NCBI RefSeq assembly: GCF_017357825.1
Contig: NZ_CP046072.1
Coordinates: 1 to 64,000 of the forward strand
Reading direction: 5' to 3'
DNA from: Sulfurimonas aquatica
Lineage (GTDB): Bacteria; Campylobacterota; Campylobacteria; Campylobacterales; Sulfurimonadaceae
DNA: 64,000 bases
In this document: positions 28,226 through 37,537 of the stretch, piece after piece
Layout of the letters: every line of letters begins with the position of its first letter
Numbering within the stretch: the stretch's first letter is position 1
The notes under the pieces: generated by a model
What the model was told of the DNA's origin: nothing
The model's input: only the letters and a program-made list of their open reading frames with translations
Database searches by the model: none
Translations under genes and position numbers: made by a program

Positions 28226-29059
28226 ATGGAAGAAATGTACGGAATAAAATATAGCAGACCTGAGGTAGTACTCTTACAAGACACTGGAATAGGCGTAGCG
28301 GAGAGCGCTGCTCGAACTTGCTATGACTCTTTTGAAAACAGTGAAAACGACGTTGTTAAAAGCATTGAGCATCAGATGCCAGATGATATAATGCGCGACG
28401 AGTTAAACGCCATTGAAGATTCGGCACTGCTTGACGACTTGGCATGGACCTATTTTCACCACTCTATTTTAGAGCATGCCAACCTAAGCTTTTTAGTTCG
28501 TGGAACGTCTCGTGGAGTTCTTCAAGAGCATGCTCGTCATCGTCTTCAAGCTATCTCAGTGAGAAGCACGCGCTACACTATGAGCTCACTAATAAATGCT
28601 TTTGTGGCTTCAAAACATGGCGGAGATAGAGAGTTTTTTATAGATAAGGTTATGGCATTCGATATGTTGGTAACTGCCGATGAAGCCTATAATCGCGTTG
28701 AGATTGGCGGGATGTATGACAAGTTAGATTTCCAGTTTTCCAAGGTAGAAGATTTTTATGAGATCTCTGTTGCAAAAAGCTCACTTCCTTTTTTAGATGA
28801 GTTTGACAATGAGCCTCAAAAGCTCTTTGAAGCGCTTCAAGGTGGAAAGAAAAAGCGTAACGTTGGCGACGCTTTTAAACACATAGTAAGTGATAACGTA
28901 AAAGTAGACATGGTTGTTACGTTTAACCTTAGAAGTCTTAAAAACTACTTCGCGCTTAGAGATAGTGGTGCGGCATACTTTCAGATACGTTGGTTAGCGC
29001 AAGAGATGATGAAAGTTACTCCCGCTAAGTATTTAGACCTTATTATTAAGAAAAAATAG
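28226..29059 (+). CDS. thyX: FAD-dependent thymidylate synthase ThyX
   Basis: 277 residues. It makes dTMP from dUMP using FAD and methylene-tetrahydrofolate. The ThyX motif is present as RHRLQAISVRSTRYT, with SILEHANLSFLV upstream and NLRSLKNYFALR with the late RWLAQEM helix downstream. It is followed within eight bases by a small lipoprotein gene and then the YjdM and dGTPase genes. That gives a nucleotide-linked operon (thyX, dgt) with two extra genes inside. Confidence 0.95.
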   Translation: MEEMYGIKYSRPEVVLLQDTGIGVAESAARTCYDSFENSENDVVKSIEHQMPDDIMRDELNAIEDSALLDDLAWTYFHHSILEHANLSFLVRGTSRGVLQEHARHRLQAISVRSTRYTMSSLINAFVASKHGGDREFFIDKVMAFDMLVTADEAYNRVEIGGMYDKLDFQFSKVEDFYEISVAKSSLPFLDEFDNEPQKLFEALQGGKKKRNVGDAFKHIVSDNVKVDMVVTFNLRSLKNYFALRDSGAAYFQIRWLAQEMMKVTPAKYLDLIIKKK

Positions 29060-29066
29060 GAAAATT

Positions 29067-29300
29067 ATGTATAAAATTTTACTCCCGATAGCACTACTTT
29101 TAAGTGGCTGTTCATACTTTACTTTTAACGCGACTATGTGTGACCAGATAGCATCCGAGCCAGGTTCAATTATGCCAAAAGAGTGTCAAGAGTACTCAGA
29201 AGAAAAAGCGGATAAAGCCTTTCATAAAGATACCCCTAAGCATGAATCTAAAGAGGATATTATCAAATTTTCTCAAGACGTAGAGGAGAACCATAGATGA
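29067..29300 (+). CDS. Small lipoprotein of unknown function
   Basis: 77 residues. The lipobox LLSGC places the lipid-modified Cys at residue 15. The mature part has two more Cys (MCDQ, KECQEY) and is acidic and basic mixed, without a recognised domain. The ribosome-binding site is AGGAAAAT. It overlaps the next gene by four bases (ATGA), so it is co-translated with yjdM. Confidence 0.8.
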   Translation: MYKILLPIALLLSGCSYFTFNATMCDQIASEPGSIMPKECQEYSEEKADKAFHKDTPKHESKEDIIKFSQDVEENHR

Positions 29301-29845
29301 GTTTGGAAGTTAGAAGCGGTGGTGTTTGTGAATTATGTGGAAGTAGTGAAGGGCTGAGCGCTTTTGAAGTTGCTCCAAGTGATGCTAGTGATGAGCAGTC
29401 TGTATATATCTGTTCAACTTGTAAATCTCAGATAGAAAATCCTGATACTCTTGATGAGTCTCACTTCAACTGTCTTAACGACTCTATGTGGAGTGAAACA
29501 CCTGCTGTTGCGGTTCTCTCATATAGACTACTTGGTGCTTTAGGTCGTCAAGACTTGGTAGACATGATGTATATGGAAGATGATATAAAAGCTTGGGCAG
29601 ATGCGCAAAGCATCGGTGGTGGGGATGATGCTCTTGTTTATAAAGACGCAAATGGAGTGACTCTTGCTGCTGGTGATACAGTGGTTATCACAAAAGATTT
29701 AGATGTAAAAGGGACTGGTTTTGTAGCTAAACGCGGAACGGCAGTACGAAACATTGGCCTTGTTCCAAACGATGCTGAGCACATAGAAGGTAGAGTCAAT
29801 GGCGTTAAGATTCATATCCTTACTAAATATCTTAAAAAATCTTAG
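29297..29845 (+). CDS. yjdM: YjdM/PhnA-type zinc-ribbon protein
   Basis: 182 residues. An N-terminal zinc ribbon with CELC and CSTC pairs is followed by a PhnA domain in the last 70 residues (DANGVTLAAGDTVVITKDLDVKG, KRGTAVRNIGL, IEGRVNGVKIHILTKYLKK). The old name PhnA (phosphonate utilisation) reflects neighbours in E. coli; no phosphonate genes are here and the role is unclear. It overlaps the lipoprotein gene by four bases. Confidence 0.9.
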   Translation: MSLEVRSGGVCELCGSSEGLSAFEVAPSDASDEQSVYICSTCKSQIENPDTLDESHFNCLNDSMWSETPAVAVLSYRLLGALGRQDLVDMMYMEDDIKAWADAQSIGGGDDALVYKDANGVTLAAGDTVVITKDLDVKGTGFVAKRGTAVRNIGLVPNDAEHIEGRVNGVKIHILTKYLKKS

Positions 29846-29855
29846 GTTTTAGCAG

Positions 29856-30926
29856 TTGAATCCTACTGATAGATTTCATAAAATAGATAAAGATTTTCGC
29901 AATCCCTATGCAAGAGATAGAGATAGAATCATCCACTCGGGAAGTTTTAGAAAACTTGAGTATAAAACGCAGGTTTTTTTAAACCACGAGGGAGATTTTT
30001 TTCGTACTCGTCTCACTCACTCCATAGAAGTTTCACAAATCGCTCGCTCTATCACTTCTCAACTAGGCCTTAACGAATCACTTGGAGAAGCTATAGCGTT
30101 AGCGCATGATTTAGGACACACTCCTTTTGGTCATGTTGGCGGAGATACACTTGATGAGTGCTTAAAGGCGGATGGTTTTAAAAATGGTTTTGAGCATAAT
30201 TTTCAAAGCTTTCGGGTGGTTTCAGGACTTGAGAAACGCTACAAAGCTTTTGATGGACTTAACCTTACTTTCGCTACTCTAGAGGGGATTTTAAAACACT
30301 CTTATCCATACAAGAAGTCTTTTTTCCCTAGCATCATTCATGAGCAGTTTAACCTTGACGCGCATCCATCTTTTGAAGCGATGGTGGTAGACCGTGCCGA
30401 TGAGATAGCATACATAAGCCACGATATAGACGATGGCGTTAACTCTGGTCTGATATCTTTTGAGGATTTAAAACAGAGTGAGTTAGCGTTAGAGATACTT
30501 GACAAAGTAGCGGCAGAAGGTGTTGGAGAGGAAAATGACGAGATGTTTCGTTATCGTTTTAGCTCACACCTTATAAATCATTTGGTCTACTCTCTTTTAG
30601 AGTACTCAGCGCCAAAACTCAAAGATGCAGCTATCTTAACGCCAATAGGTTTTGACGCAGCGCTTGAGACTAAGATAAAAAAACTTAAAAAACTTCTGTT
30701 TGAGAAGATGTATCACCATAAAAACATAGTGCGTAAGATGTATGCTGGAAAGCAGGCTATCAAAGGTCTCTATAGCGGTTTGATGGATGAGCAGAATATG
30801 CTTCCAGAGTTTTACTACTTGCAGCTAGATAAACGCAGTAAACATCGTGTTATAGCGGACTATATAGCAAGTATGAGTGATAGATATGCTCTAAATTTTT
30901 ATAATGAAATGTACGGAAAGATTTAA
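29856..30926 (+). CDS. dgt: dGTPase (deoxyguanosinetriphosphate triphosphohydrolase)
   Basis: 356 residues, an HD-domain triphosphohydrolase acting on dNTPs. The metal-binding HD motif is seen in RTRLTHSIEVSQIARSI and LAHDLGHTPFGHVGGD, with DRADEIAYISHDIDDG further on (the last Asp of the site). The start is TTG at 29856 (MNPTDRFHK), ten bases after yjdM. Together with thyX in the same run of genes it points to control of dNTP pools. Confidence 0.92.
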   Translation: MNPTDRFHKIDKDFRNPYARDRDRIIHSGSFRKLEYKTQVFLNHEGDFFRTRLTHSIEVSQIARSITSQLGLNESLGEAIALAHDLGHTPFGHVGGDTLDECLKADGFKNGFEHNFQSFRVVSGLEKRYKAFDGLNLTFATLEGILKHSYPYKKSFFPSIIHEQFNLDAHPSFEAMVVDRADEIAYISHDIDDGVNSGLISFEDLKQSELALEILDKVAAEGVGEENDEMFRYRFSSHLINHLVYSLLEYSAPKLKDAAILTPIGFDAALETKIKKLKKLLFEKMYHHKNIVRKMYAGKQAIKGLYSGLMDEQNMLPEFYYLQLDKRSKHRVIADYIASMSDRYALNFYNEMYGKI

Positions 30927-30935
30927 TAACACAAG

Positions 30936-31424
30936 ATGCAGATAAAAAAAGCCTCATCCACAGAAGATATAGCAAGTGTTGAGGCCTTAGCTCACGAGAT
31001 CTGGAATGAATACTATCCCTCTTTAATAACTCAAGAACAAGTTGATTATATGCTTGATAAATTTCAAACTTCAAGTGCCATAACAAAACAGATTGAAGAG
31101 GGGTATCTCTATTTTTTGTTTATTCAAAACAAGAAACCTTTTGGATATATGTCCATCCAAAAACAAACTAACAGCTTCTTTCTCAGTAAGTTATATATCC
31201 AAAAATCTTTTCGAAGAAATGGTTTCACAAAAAAAGCACTCAAGTTTTTAAAAGAGTTAGCACTTAAGCAGAGAGTTACAAGTCTCTATCTTACTGTTAA
31301 CATAGGTAATGATATAGCTATAAAGAGTTATGAAGCATTATCATTTAAAAAGAGTGGGAGTATAGTGCAAGATATTGGCAATGGTTTTGTTATGGACGAT
31401 TTTAGGTATGAGTTAGAGTTTTAA
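30936..31424 (+). CDS. GNAT-family N-acetyltransferase
   Basis: 162 residues, single GNAT fold. Strand and helix order fit, with the acetyl-CoA binding loop near KSFRRNGFTKKALKFL (R/Q-x-x-G-x-G/A-like) and the late TVNIGNDIAIKSYEALSFKKSG motif typical of the family. It follows dgt by nine bases. The substrate is unknown. Confidence 0.88.
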   Translation: MQIKKASSTEDIASVEALAHEIWNEYYPSLITQEQVDYMLDKFQTSSAITKQIEEGYLYFLFIQNKKPFGYMSIQKQTNSFFLSKLYIQKSFRRNGFTKKALKFLKELALKQRVTSLYLTVNIGNDIAIKSYEALSFKKSGSIVQDIGNGFVMDDFRYELEF

Positions 31425-31433
31425 AGTTACTTT

Positions 31434-31685
31434 TTATTGCTGAGTAAGTTTTTCTAGAGCTTCTTCTTGCTTTCTAATTCTTTCATTTGATAGTTCATTG
31501 GGTGAAGGTAGCTTTTCACTTTGAATCTCTTTTGCTGCGCTAAGAGTGTTTGATATTATGTCTTTGTCAATTCCCGTACTTTCGCTTAGAGAATTAATCA
31601 TCTCATTTGTTTTGTCTGGCATAAAATAATTGGCAATGTAAAATCCAGCAATACCTATAAAAAGTATCTTAATAATAAAACCCAT
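31434..31685 (-). CDS. Small single-span membrane protein
   Basis: 83 residues. One N-terminal membrane helix (about 4-21) is followed by a helical, charged segment (KDIISNTLSAAKEIQSEKLP) and a coiled-coil-like end (NERIRKQEEALEKL). It is convergent with the GNAT gene. No family is recognised. Confidence 0.65.
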   Translation of the reverse strand: MGFIIKILFIGIAGFYIANYFMPDKTNEMINSLSESTGIDKDIISNTLSAAKEIQSEKLPSPNELSNERIRKQEEALEKLTQQ

Positions 31686-31785
31686 TTGAAATCCTCTATA
31701 TTAATAGAAAAGTAGTCTAGCATAAATTGTTAAATTTTTTGTGAAATAGTATGAAGGTTTTGTAAAAGTTAGTTAAAGAAGATAA

Positions 31786-31805
31786 ACGCAGCCCGAAGGC
31801 TAACG
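31786..31805 (-). terminator. Terminator of rpsU
   Basis: On the minus strand, AGCC and GGCT (31790-31801) enclose a UUCG tetraloop, and the stem can extend with flanking CG pairs around a bulge. A T-rich run (TTTATCTTCTTT) follows. It lies immediately after the rpsU stop codon. Confidence 0.6.
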
Positions 31806-31806
31806 C

Positions 31807-32019
31807 TTACAGGCGTGATTCATAACGTCTCATCATATAAAGACGCTTAAGCATCTTTTTACGAGAAGCAATTTTGAATTTCTTACGTTTTTCAGTTTCC
31901 GTTTCGTGGAAACGGCGAGCACGAGCTTCAGTAACGATTAAGTTACGGTCAGTCTGCTTTTTGAAACGTCTATAAGAAGCGTCAAAATTATCATCATGGC
32001 GTAGTACGATACCAGGCAT
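31807..32019 (-). CDS. rpsU: 30S ribosomal protein S21
   Basis: 70 residues, basic small-subunit protein needed for translation initiation. The sequence [22 protein letters not shown] and the Arg/Lys-rich second half ([19 protein letters not shown]) match the family. It is monocistronic here, with TATAAT upstream on the minus strand and a UUCG-loop terminator downstream. Confidence 0.97.
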   Translation of the reverse strand: MPGIVLRHDDNFDASYRRFKKQTDRNLIVTEARARRFHETETEKRKKFKIASRKKMLKRLYMMRRYESRL

Positions 32020-32059
32020 ATCACATCACCCACTTTCATTTAATTTTTTTCGAGTTGAA

Positions 32060-32065
32060 ATTATA
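32060..32065 (-). promoter_or_regulatory. -10 element of rpsU
   Basis: TATAAT on the minus strand about 41 bases before the rpsU start. The rest of this 228-base divergent gap is AT-rich. TAGAAT at 32210-32215 could be the -10 of the plus-strand operon, but it is weaker. Confidence 0.55.
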
Positions 32066-32247
32066 GCCTAATAAAGAACTTATTACAATGGGGAACAAAC
32101 CAAAGTGGCTTAATAAAACTCTGAAGAGGAATTTTATTCATATTAATACAACTGGGTAGTGTTATGCTGTAAAAGTATAAATTTTAATGCAAATATGAAA
32201 AAATATAGGTAGAATATAAGAAACAGTTATTTTATAAGGGGATAAGA

Positions 32248-32988
32248 ATGAAGAAAATATGTTTTTTAATACTTGCCTTCGTACAGTTTATCTCTGCTAA
32301 TGACTACACCTATAAGATAAGTTCAGGCTTTTTAGAACCTGAGGTAAATCTTGTAGGAGAGGTGATAAAAGAGGGCTTTTCAAGAGCAGGAGAAAAGCTT
32401 GAGTTTCAAATCCTTCCTAATCAACGCTCACTTATAAATGCAAACTCTGGCATTAATGACGGTGATGGTTCTCGAATATGGGAAATAGCTAATTTTTATC
32501 CAAACCTTGTAAGAGTAAGTGTTCCTACTCACTCTATAGACCTGATGATACTAAGTAAGAAAAAGATTTTTATAAAAAAACTCTCAGATTTAAAATTTTA
32601 TCATGTGGGTGTAATTAGGGGAATGAAGATAGCAGAAAAAATAGCATCGGAAAATACTCCGCTCTCGCTTACTATGTCTACTAATTATATTAACCTTATG
32701 AAGATGCTTGGTGATGGGAGACTTGATTTTATTATTATAAATAAAATTGCTCTATATACACTTATATCAGGTTACAAAGATGAGGCTTTCTACATGCATA
32801 AAAAGCCTCTCATGTCTCGTCTTCTCTATATGCATCTGCATAAAAAACATGCAGCGATGATACCTAAGTTCGAAAAAGCCTTTACTAGTATGCATGAAGA
32901 TGGAACATTCAAGAGAATTCAGATGGATTTTGTGAAAAAAATGAGTGCAGGTAATACGAATTTTCTAAAAGTAATAGAGTATGATTAA
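32248..32988 (+). CDS. Periplasmic solute-binding protein (family 3-like)
   Basis: 246 residues. A signal peptide (about 1-17, ISAN) precedes a bilobed binding-protein fold similar to family 3 amino-acid-binding proteins: GEVIKEGFSRAGEKLEFQILP, SKKKIFIKKLSDLKFYHVGVIRGMK, LGDGRLDFIIINKIA. No ABC permease or ATPase lies nearby. Instead the gene overlaps the start of a membrane EAL protein by eight bases. I infer that the binding protein is a sensory partner presenting a ligand to that protein. AAGGGGAT precedes the ATG. Confidence 0.85.
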   Translation: MKKICFLILAFVQFISANDYTYKISSGFLEPEVNLVGEVIKEGFSRAGEKLEFQILPNQRSLINANSGINDGDGSRIWEIANFYPNLVRVSVPTHSIDLMILSKKKIFIKKLSDLKFYHVGVIRGMKIAEKIASENTPLSLTMSTNYINLMKMLGDGRLDFIIINKIALYTLISGYKDEAFYMHKKPLMSRLLYMHLHKKHAAMIPKFEKAFTSMHEDGTFKRIQMDFVKKMSAGNTNFLKVIEYD

Positions 32989-34975
32989 AGGACTGCTAGA
33001 TAAACTCTTTTATAAACAGAGAGTATCTTTAAAACTTCTTATTCTTACTATACTATTTAGTGCACTCATTACACTGATTATTACATTAATACAACTCTAT
33101 ATCGAGTATAGACACGGATACAAGAGCATACACTCTCAAGTAGAACTGGTTGAGTCAAGCTATTTAGCAAGTTTGAGTCAAAGTGCATGGGTTTATGATA
33201 CTCAGCAGCTAGCTTTGCAGCTAGAAGGCATTGTAAACCTTACAGATATAAAATATGCTTCGGTTACTTTGGGTGATGGAGACTTTTTTGAAATGGGTGA
33301 AGAGGTACAGAAAAATTTTATAGAAAAAAGACATAAAATTCTCTTTAATTATGATAATAACCAGATAGAACTGGGAGAGTTAAGAGTTTTAGCTGACCTA
33401 AATGAACTCTATAGCTATCTGCTTGATAGGGTCACAGTTATCTTGTTAGCGCAAGGGATTAAAACTTTCCTTACATCTTTTTTTATTCTTTTTATATTCC
33501 AAAGATTAGTAACACGTCATATTCAAGAAGCAGTTAGGTATATGCAAGAGTTTAATGTAAATATATACAGAGAACCACTACTGCTGACAAGAGTTTCAAG
33601 TCACACAAAAAAAGATGAGCTTGATGAACTACAAGACTCTATAAACATCATGAACCAAGAGATTTATGAGGGGTATGAAAAGATCTCTTCAGAACTTGAA
33701 AAACGCATAATGGTAGAAAACTCGCTAAAAGTACACGAAGAGAAGCTTGAGCATCTTTATACGACAGACTCTCTTACTGGGCTGGGCAACAGAGTTAAAC
33801 TACTTTTAGATATTGAAGAGATTTATATGCCTGGGGTAGCAATTATTGATATAAATAATTTTAAAGAGATAAATGACTTTTATGGAAGTAATATAGGTGA
33901 TAAGGTAATCATAGATCTAGCAAAAAGAGTTGTTGAATACTTAGAAGAGAGTAACTTTGAGGTATATAGACTCCATGCAGATCAGTTAGCACTTCTTTCA
34001 CATGGAAATGAAACTGCTGAAGTCTTAGAATCGAAAATAAAAGATCTTATAAGTAGCGTAACCAAAGAGAGTATGCTTTTTGATCATTATGAGATTATCA
34101 TTGGGCTTAGCGTTGGTTTTGCGGTTGAAGAAAAAGACTCCTACATAGATGCTGATATAGCACTACTAATAGCAAAAAAAGAGCATAAAAACTTTGTAAG
34201 ATATACTAGTGAATTTAACATAGAAAAAGAGTACGAATCAAATCTAAAATGGACAAGAGAGCTTAAGAATGCACTTGAAGATGATAGGGTAGTTGCCTAT
34301 TTCCAACCAATATATAATCAAAAAACTCACAAAATAGAGAAGTTCGAGGCACTTGTGAGAATGATAAGTACTGATGGTAAGATAATCTCTCCATTTATGT
34401 TCTTGGGCGTAGCCATCAAAGCGCAACTCTACTTCCGTATAACGATGATTATGATAGACAAGGTGATAGAAGCGGTTCTTGAGCATGATTATGAGTTTTC
34501 TCTAAACTTCACGCTTGAGGATATTTTACATAAGGACGTGAGTACGTACTTTATAAATAGACTTGAAGAGACAGGCATAGGTAAAAGGATTGTTTTAGAG
34601 CTTGTTGAAACGCAAAACATAGAAAACTATGAAGAGGTTAACAACTTTATAAAAGAGATAAAGTCTTTAGGCTGTCAACTTGCAATAGACGACTTTGGAA
34701 CTGGTTATTCAAACTTTGAGTATCTTCTAAAACTAAACGCAGACTATATTAAGATAGATGGTTCTTTAATCAAAAATATCGATAAAGATCCAAACGTAAG
34801 ACTAATAACGGAAAATATTGTTGCATTTGCAAAGATAGCGAAGATGAAAACTATAGCTGAGTTTGTTTATAGCGAGGAAGTCAGAAGTGTTCTTGATGAA
34901 ATTGATGCTGATTATCTACAGGGCTATCATATCAGCGAGCCTGTGGCTTATGAGGAGATCTCTAAGTTTAAGTAA
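32981..34975 (+). CDS. Membrane c-di-GMP phosphodiesterase with degenerate GGDEF and intact EAL
   Basis: 664 residues. A membrane helix (about 20-42) and a second one (about 155-175) enclose a periplasmic sensor domain, with SYLASLSQSAWVYDTQQL resembling CHASE8-type sensors. A linker and coiled coil lead to a GGDEF fold (about 262-410) whose motif is RLHADQ near 329-334, so cyclase activity is not expected. The EAL domain (about 420-660) keeps FEALVRM, LELVETQN, AIDDFGTGYSN, YIKIDG and QGYHIS, so hydrolysis of c-di-GMP is plausible. AEFVYSEE replaces the usual AEGVE. It overlaps the binding-protein gene. Confidence 0.92.
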   Translation: MIKGLLDKLFYKQRVSLKLLILTILFSALITLIITLIQLYIEYRHGYKSIHSQVELVESSYLASLSQSAWVYDTQQLALQLEGIVNLTDIKYASVTLGDGDFFEMGEEVQKNFIEKRHKILFNYDNNQIELGELRVLADLNELYSYLLDRVTVILLAQGIKTFLTSFFILFIFQRLVTRHIQEAVRYMQEFNVNIYREPLLLTRVSSHTKKDELDELQDSINIMNQEIYEGYEKISSELEKRIMVENSLKVHEEKLEHLYTTDSLTGLGNRVKLLLDIEEIYMPGVAIIDINNFKEINDFYGSNIGDKVIIDLAKRVVEYLEESNFEVYRLHADQLALLSHGNETAEVLESKIKDLISSVTKESMLFDHYEIIIGLSVGFAVEEKDSYIDADIALLIAKKEHKNFVRYTSEFNIEKEYESNLKWTRELKNALEDDRVVAYFQPIYNQKTHKIEKFEALVRMISTDGKIISPFMFLGVAIKAQLYFRITMIMIDKVIEAVLEHDYEFSLNFTLEDILHKDVSTYFINRLEETGIGKRIVLELVETQNIENYEEVNNFIKEIKSLGCQLAIDDFGTGYSNFEYLLKLNADYIKIDGSLIKNIDKDPNVRLITENIVAFAKIAKMKTIAEFVYSEEVRSVLDEIDADYLQGYHISEPVAYEEISKFK

Positions 34976-34991
34976 ATATAAGGGGTGGTTT

Positions 34992-36326
34992 ATGAGGGGC
35001 TTTATTATAGCACTGTTGTCACTGTTGACACTCGATGCTTTAGCGAACGATGATGTTAATGGCTCTAAGGTTGATTGGGGAGACTTTGAGGGTAGAATAA
35101 GACTTTATCATATATTTGAACCAGCATATATAAAAAGCGGTCGCTCAAAAGACTACGGGATTGACGCAAGCACAATCGGCGGGCACCTTAGATATAAATC
35201 TCCAACATATAAAAATATTGGCGCGACTGCAGCTCTGTATACGGCAAGCGGAACAGGTCTAAACAATCTAAATGATAATGATACCATCATAGGTGCAGGG
35301 CGTTTTTTCTCAAAAGATTACTCTACAAAAGTTGTTTTAGGCGAGTTAAATCTACACTACAAAGACAAAACTCACCATGCTCGAGTAGGGCACTTCAAAC
35401 TTGACACTCCGCTTACAAATGCCATCTATACTTATATGCCAAATATGTTCGAGGCCTTTTTGTATGAAAATAGCTCTTTAGAAGATACAACTATAAGCAT
35501 AGCTCAAGTAGAGAAGATGGCCTATGGAACTCGTGCTCCGGTTGAATTTGGTTTGATAGGAGAGGTAACAAGAACAGGCGGAACGACGCAAAATGCTCTG
35601 GACACTAGAGGTCTTTTTCAAGACATAGAGAAACAGACAGTTGCTGACAATGCGGCTGAGACAAATGGTCTAACAACATTAGGCATTGTAAACAAATCCA
35701 TTAAAAACACAACTATCAGAGCTTGGGACTTTTTTGCACACGACATAATCAATATGTTCTATCTCGATGGGACGTACAAAAGTAAAGAGTATGCATTCTC
35801 TTTAGCGGCGCAGTACTTAAGAGTGGATAGCGTAGGAAAAGGCTTAGCGGATAAGTGGCTGGACTCTTCAAGCGCTTCTATGGTAGGTTTAAAAGGGACA
35901 TATAAGTATAAAAAAGCATTTTTTGCTCTTGCTTATAACCACTCGGGTGATTCAAGAATCTTAAACCCTTGGAGTGGAGACCCGGCTTATACCTCTTCGT
36001 TTTTTTCAAAAAACGCTTATCGAGCAAATGTTAACGCTTATAGAGTTGATTTTAAGTATGATATTTTTGATAACTTGAAACTTATCACATTCTATGCGAA
36101 CTATGGCAAGTCAACTACTAAAGGTTCTTTTGCTCCTGCAAGACCTTTTGAAGCGATAAATGATCCTAGAGGAGAGGCTATGGAAGAGGCACTTCTTTTA
36201 TCATACAAGCCTATGAAAGGAGTGCATATTTTGGGTGGGTTAGTCTATAAAACAAGCGAGTACTACTACCAAAACCAACAGGTTGAAATCTTAGACGTAG
36301 ATTTGTTGGTAACCTATAATTTTTAA
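34992..36326 (+). CDS. Outer-membrane porin, OprD-like
   Basis: 444 residues from the chosen start. The frame is open back to 34863 inside the EAL gene. ATG 34992 has AAGGGGTGG before it and gives a signal peptide (MRGFIIALLSLLTLDALA), so it is preferred. The mature part fits an OprD/Opr-type barrel: EGRIRLYHI, AATAALYTASGTGLN, LGELNLHYKDKTHHARVGHFKLDTPL, and a terminal strand EILDVDLLVTYNF ending in Phe. It starts 16 bases after the EAL gene and probably shares its mRNA. The transported solute is unknown. Confidence 0.85.
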   Translation: MRGFIIALLSLLTLDALANDDVNGSKVDWGDFEGRIRLYHIFEPAYIKSGRSKDYGIDASTIGGHLRYKSPTYKNIGATAALYTASGTGLNNLNDNDTIIGAGRFFSKDYSTKVVLGELNLHYKDKTHHARVGHFKLDTPLTNAIYTYMPNMFEAFLYENSSLEDTTISIAQVEKMAYGTRAPVEFGLIGEVTRTGGTTQNALDTRGLFQDIEKQTVADNAAETNGLTTLGIVNKSIKNTTIRAWDFFAHDIINMFYLDGTYKSKEYAFSLAAQYLRVDSVGKGLADKWLDSSSASMVGLKGTYKYKKAFFALAYNHSGDSRILNPWSGDPAYTSSFFSKNAYRANVNAYRVDFKYDIFDNLKLITFYANYGKSTTKGSFAPARPFEAINDPRGEAMEEALLLSYKPMKGVHILGGLVYKTSEYYYQNQQVEILDVDLLVTYNF

Positions 36327-36382
36327 ATCATCTTCTTTGAAGCAAACATAGAAGATAATCCGCATTATTAAGGATAAAAAAC

Positions 36383-37537
36383 ATGGATTATCTATTACTC
36401 TTTTTTAACTCTCTTTTGGACCTAAGTAATGCTATGGCCCCATACATACTCTTCGGTCTTATATTTGCAGGTATTTTACACGAGTTAGTCCCAGACACTA
36501 TCGTCTCAAAGCACCTAGGCAAAAGCTCTATCCTCTCTGTTATAAAAGCAACCCTCTTTGGCATACCCCTTCCCGTATGCTCATGTGGCGTTGTTCCTCT
36601 TGCAACAAGCATAAAAAAGAGTGGAGCGAGCAATGGTTCTACCTTGGCGTTTTTAATCTCAACGCCAATAACTGGAGTTGATTCCATACTTGCAACTTAT
36701 GGAATGTTTGGTTGGGCATTTACTATCTACAGAGTTATAAGCTCTATGATTATCTCCATCATCGCAGGAGTTCTTGCTAACTTTTATGGGGATGAAACGC
36801 TAGAAAAAGAAGAAGTCAAACCTGCGTTTAGCGTTCAGCCTCCTCTGAAGCCATCTGCCGTTATGAACTTCTCAGCCGCTAAAACTTCTCAAACGCCACA
36901 AGAGGAGCAGAGTGCAAGTTGTTGTTCATCTTCATCATCTTGTAGCGATGAGAGTAGTAAAAAGTTTTCACTCACTAAGGCCTTGCGTTATGCTTTTGGC
37001 ACGCTACTCAAAGATATAGCGTCGCCTCTGCTTTTAGGTCTTGTTCTTGGCGCTCTTATAACGACAGCCGTGCCAGACAACCTTAGCGAGATACTTATAG
37101 AGTACAGTTGGCTCTCTTATCTTATAGTTATAATCATCGCCGTTCCTATGTACATTTGCGCTACTGCTTCTTTGCCAATAGCAGCTGGACTCATGCTTGC
37201 AGGAGTGTCTCCTGGAGCTGCATTTGTCTTTTTAACGGCGGGTCCCGCTACAAATACGGTGACCATAGGAGTGGTTAAAAAGATGCTAGGAACTCGTACG
37301 CTTTATGTCTATCTTGGAACTATCGTTTTAGGCTCTATCGCTTTTGGTTTTGGACTTGACTATATGCTTAGAGACGTGAGTGTAAGTGATATGGTTCACC
37401 TTCACGAAGAAGCGGGTTTTATAGAGTGGGGCTCCTCTTTAGTGCTTTGGGTTTTAGTGCTTTACTATATACTCAAGCCCTATTTTAAGAAAAAAGATGA
37501 AACGCCAACTGCAAGCTGTTGTTCAAGTAACTCTTAA
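36383..37537 (+). CDS. SO_0444-like permease, Cu/Zn or metalloid efflux
   Basis: 384 residues, inner-membrane permease of the DUF318/ArsP group. Eight to ten helices carry the conserved FGIPLPVCSCGVVPLATSIKKSG and ISTPITGVDS stretch, and a second copy-like segment CATASLPIAAGLMLAGVSPGAA and TAGPATNT. A cytoplasmic loop near 175-195 is Ser/Cys-rich (SASCCSS) and the C-terminus ends in CCSSNS, likely metal-binding. Relatives export copper, zinc or organoarsenicals. The stop overlaps the start of the MATE gene (TAATG). Confidence 0.85.
   Translation: MDYLLLFFNSLLDLSNAMAPYILFGLIFAGILHELVPDTIVSKHLGKSSILSVIKATLFGIPLPVCSCGVVPLATSIKKSGASNGSTLAFLISTPITGVDSILATYGMFGWAFTIYRVISSMIISIIAGVLANFYGDETLEKEEVKPAFSVQPPLKPSAVMNFSAAKTSQTPQEEQSASCCSSSSSCSDESSKKFSLTKALRYAFGTLLKDIASPLLLGLVLGALITTAVPDNLSEILIEYSWLSYLIVIIIAVPMYICATASLPIAAGLMLAGVSPGAAFVFLTAGPATNTVTIGVVKKMLGTRTLYVYLGTIVLGSIAFGFGLDYMLRDVSVSDMVHLHEEAGFIEWGSSLVLWVLVLYYILKPYFKKKDETPTASCCSSNS

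Noticed and set aside
34863-34991. N-terminal extension of the porin gene
   Set aside because: This part lies inside the EAL gene in another frame; the ATG at 34992 has a strong ribosome-binding site and begins a signal peptide.
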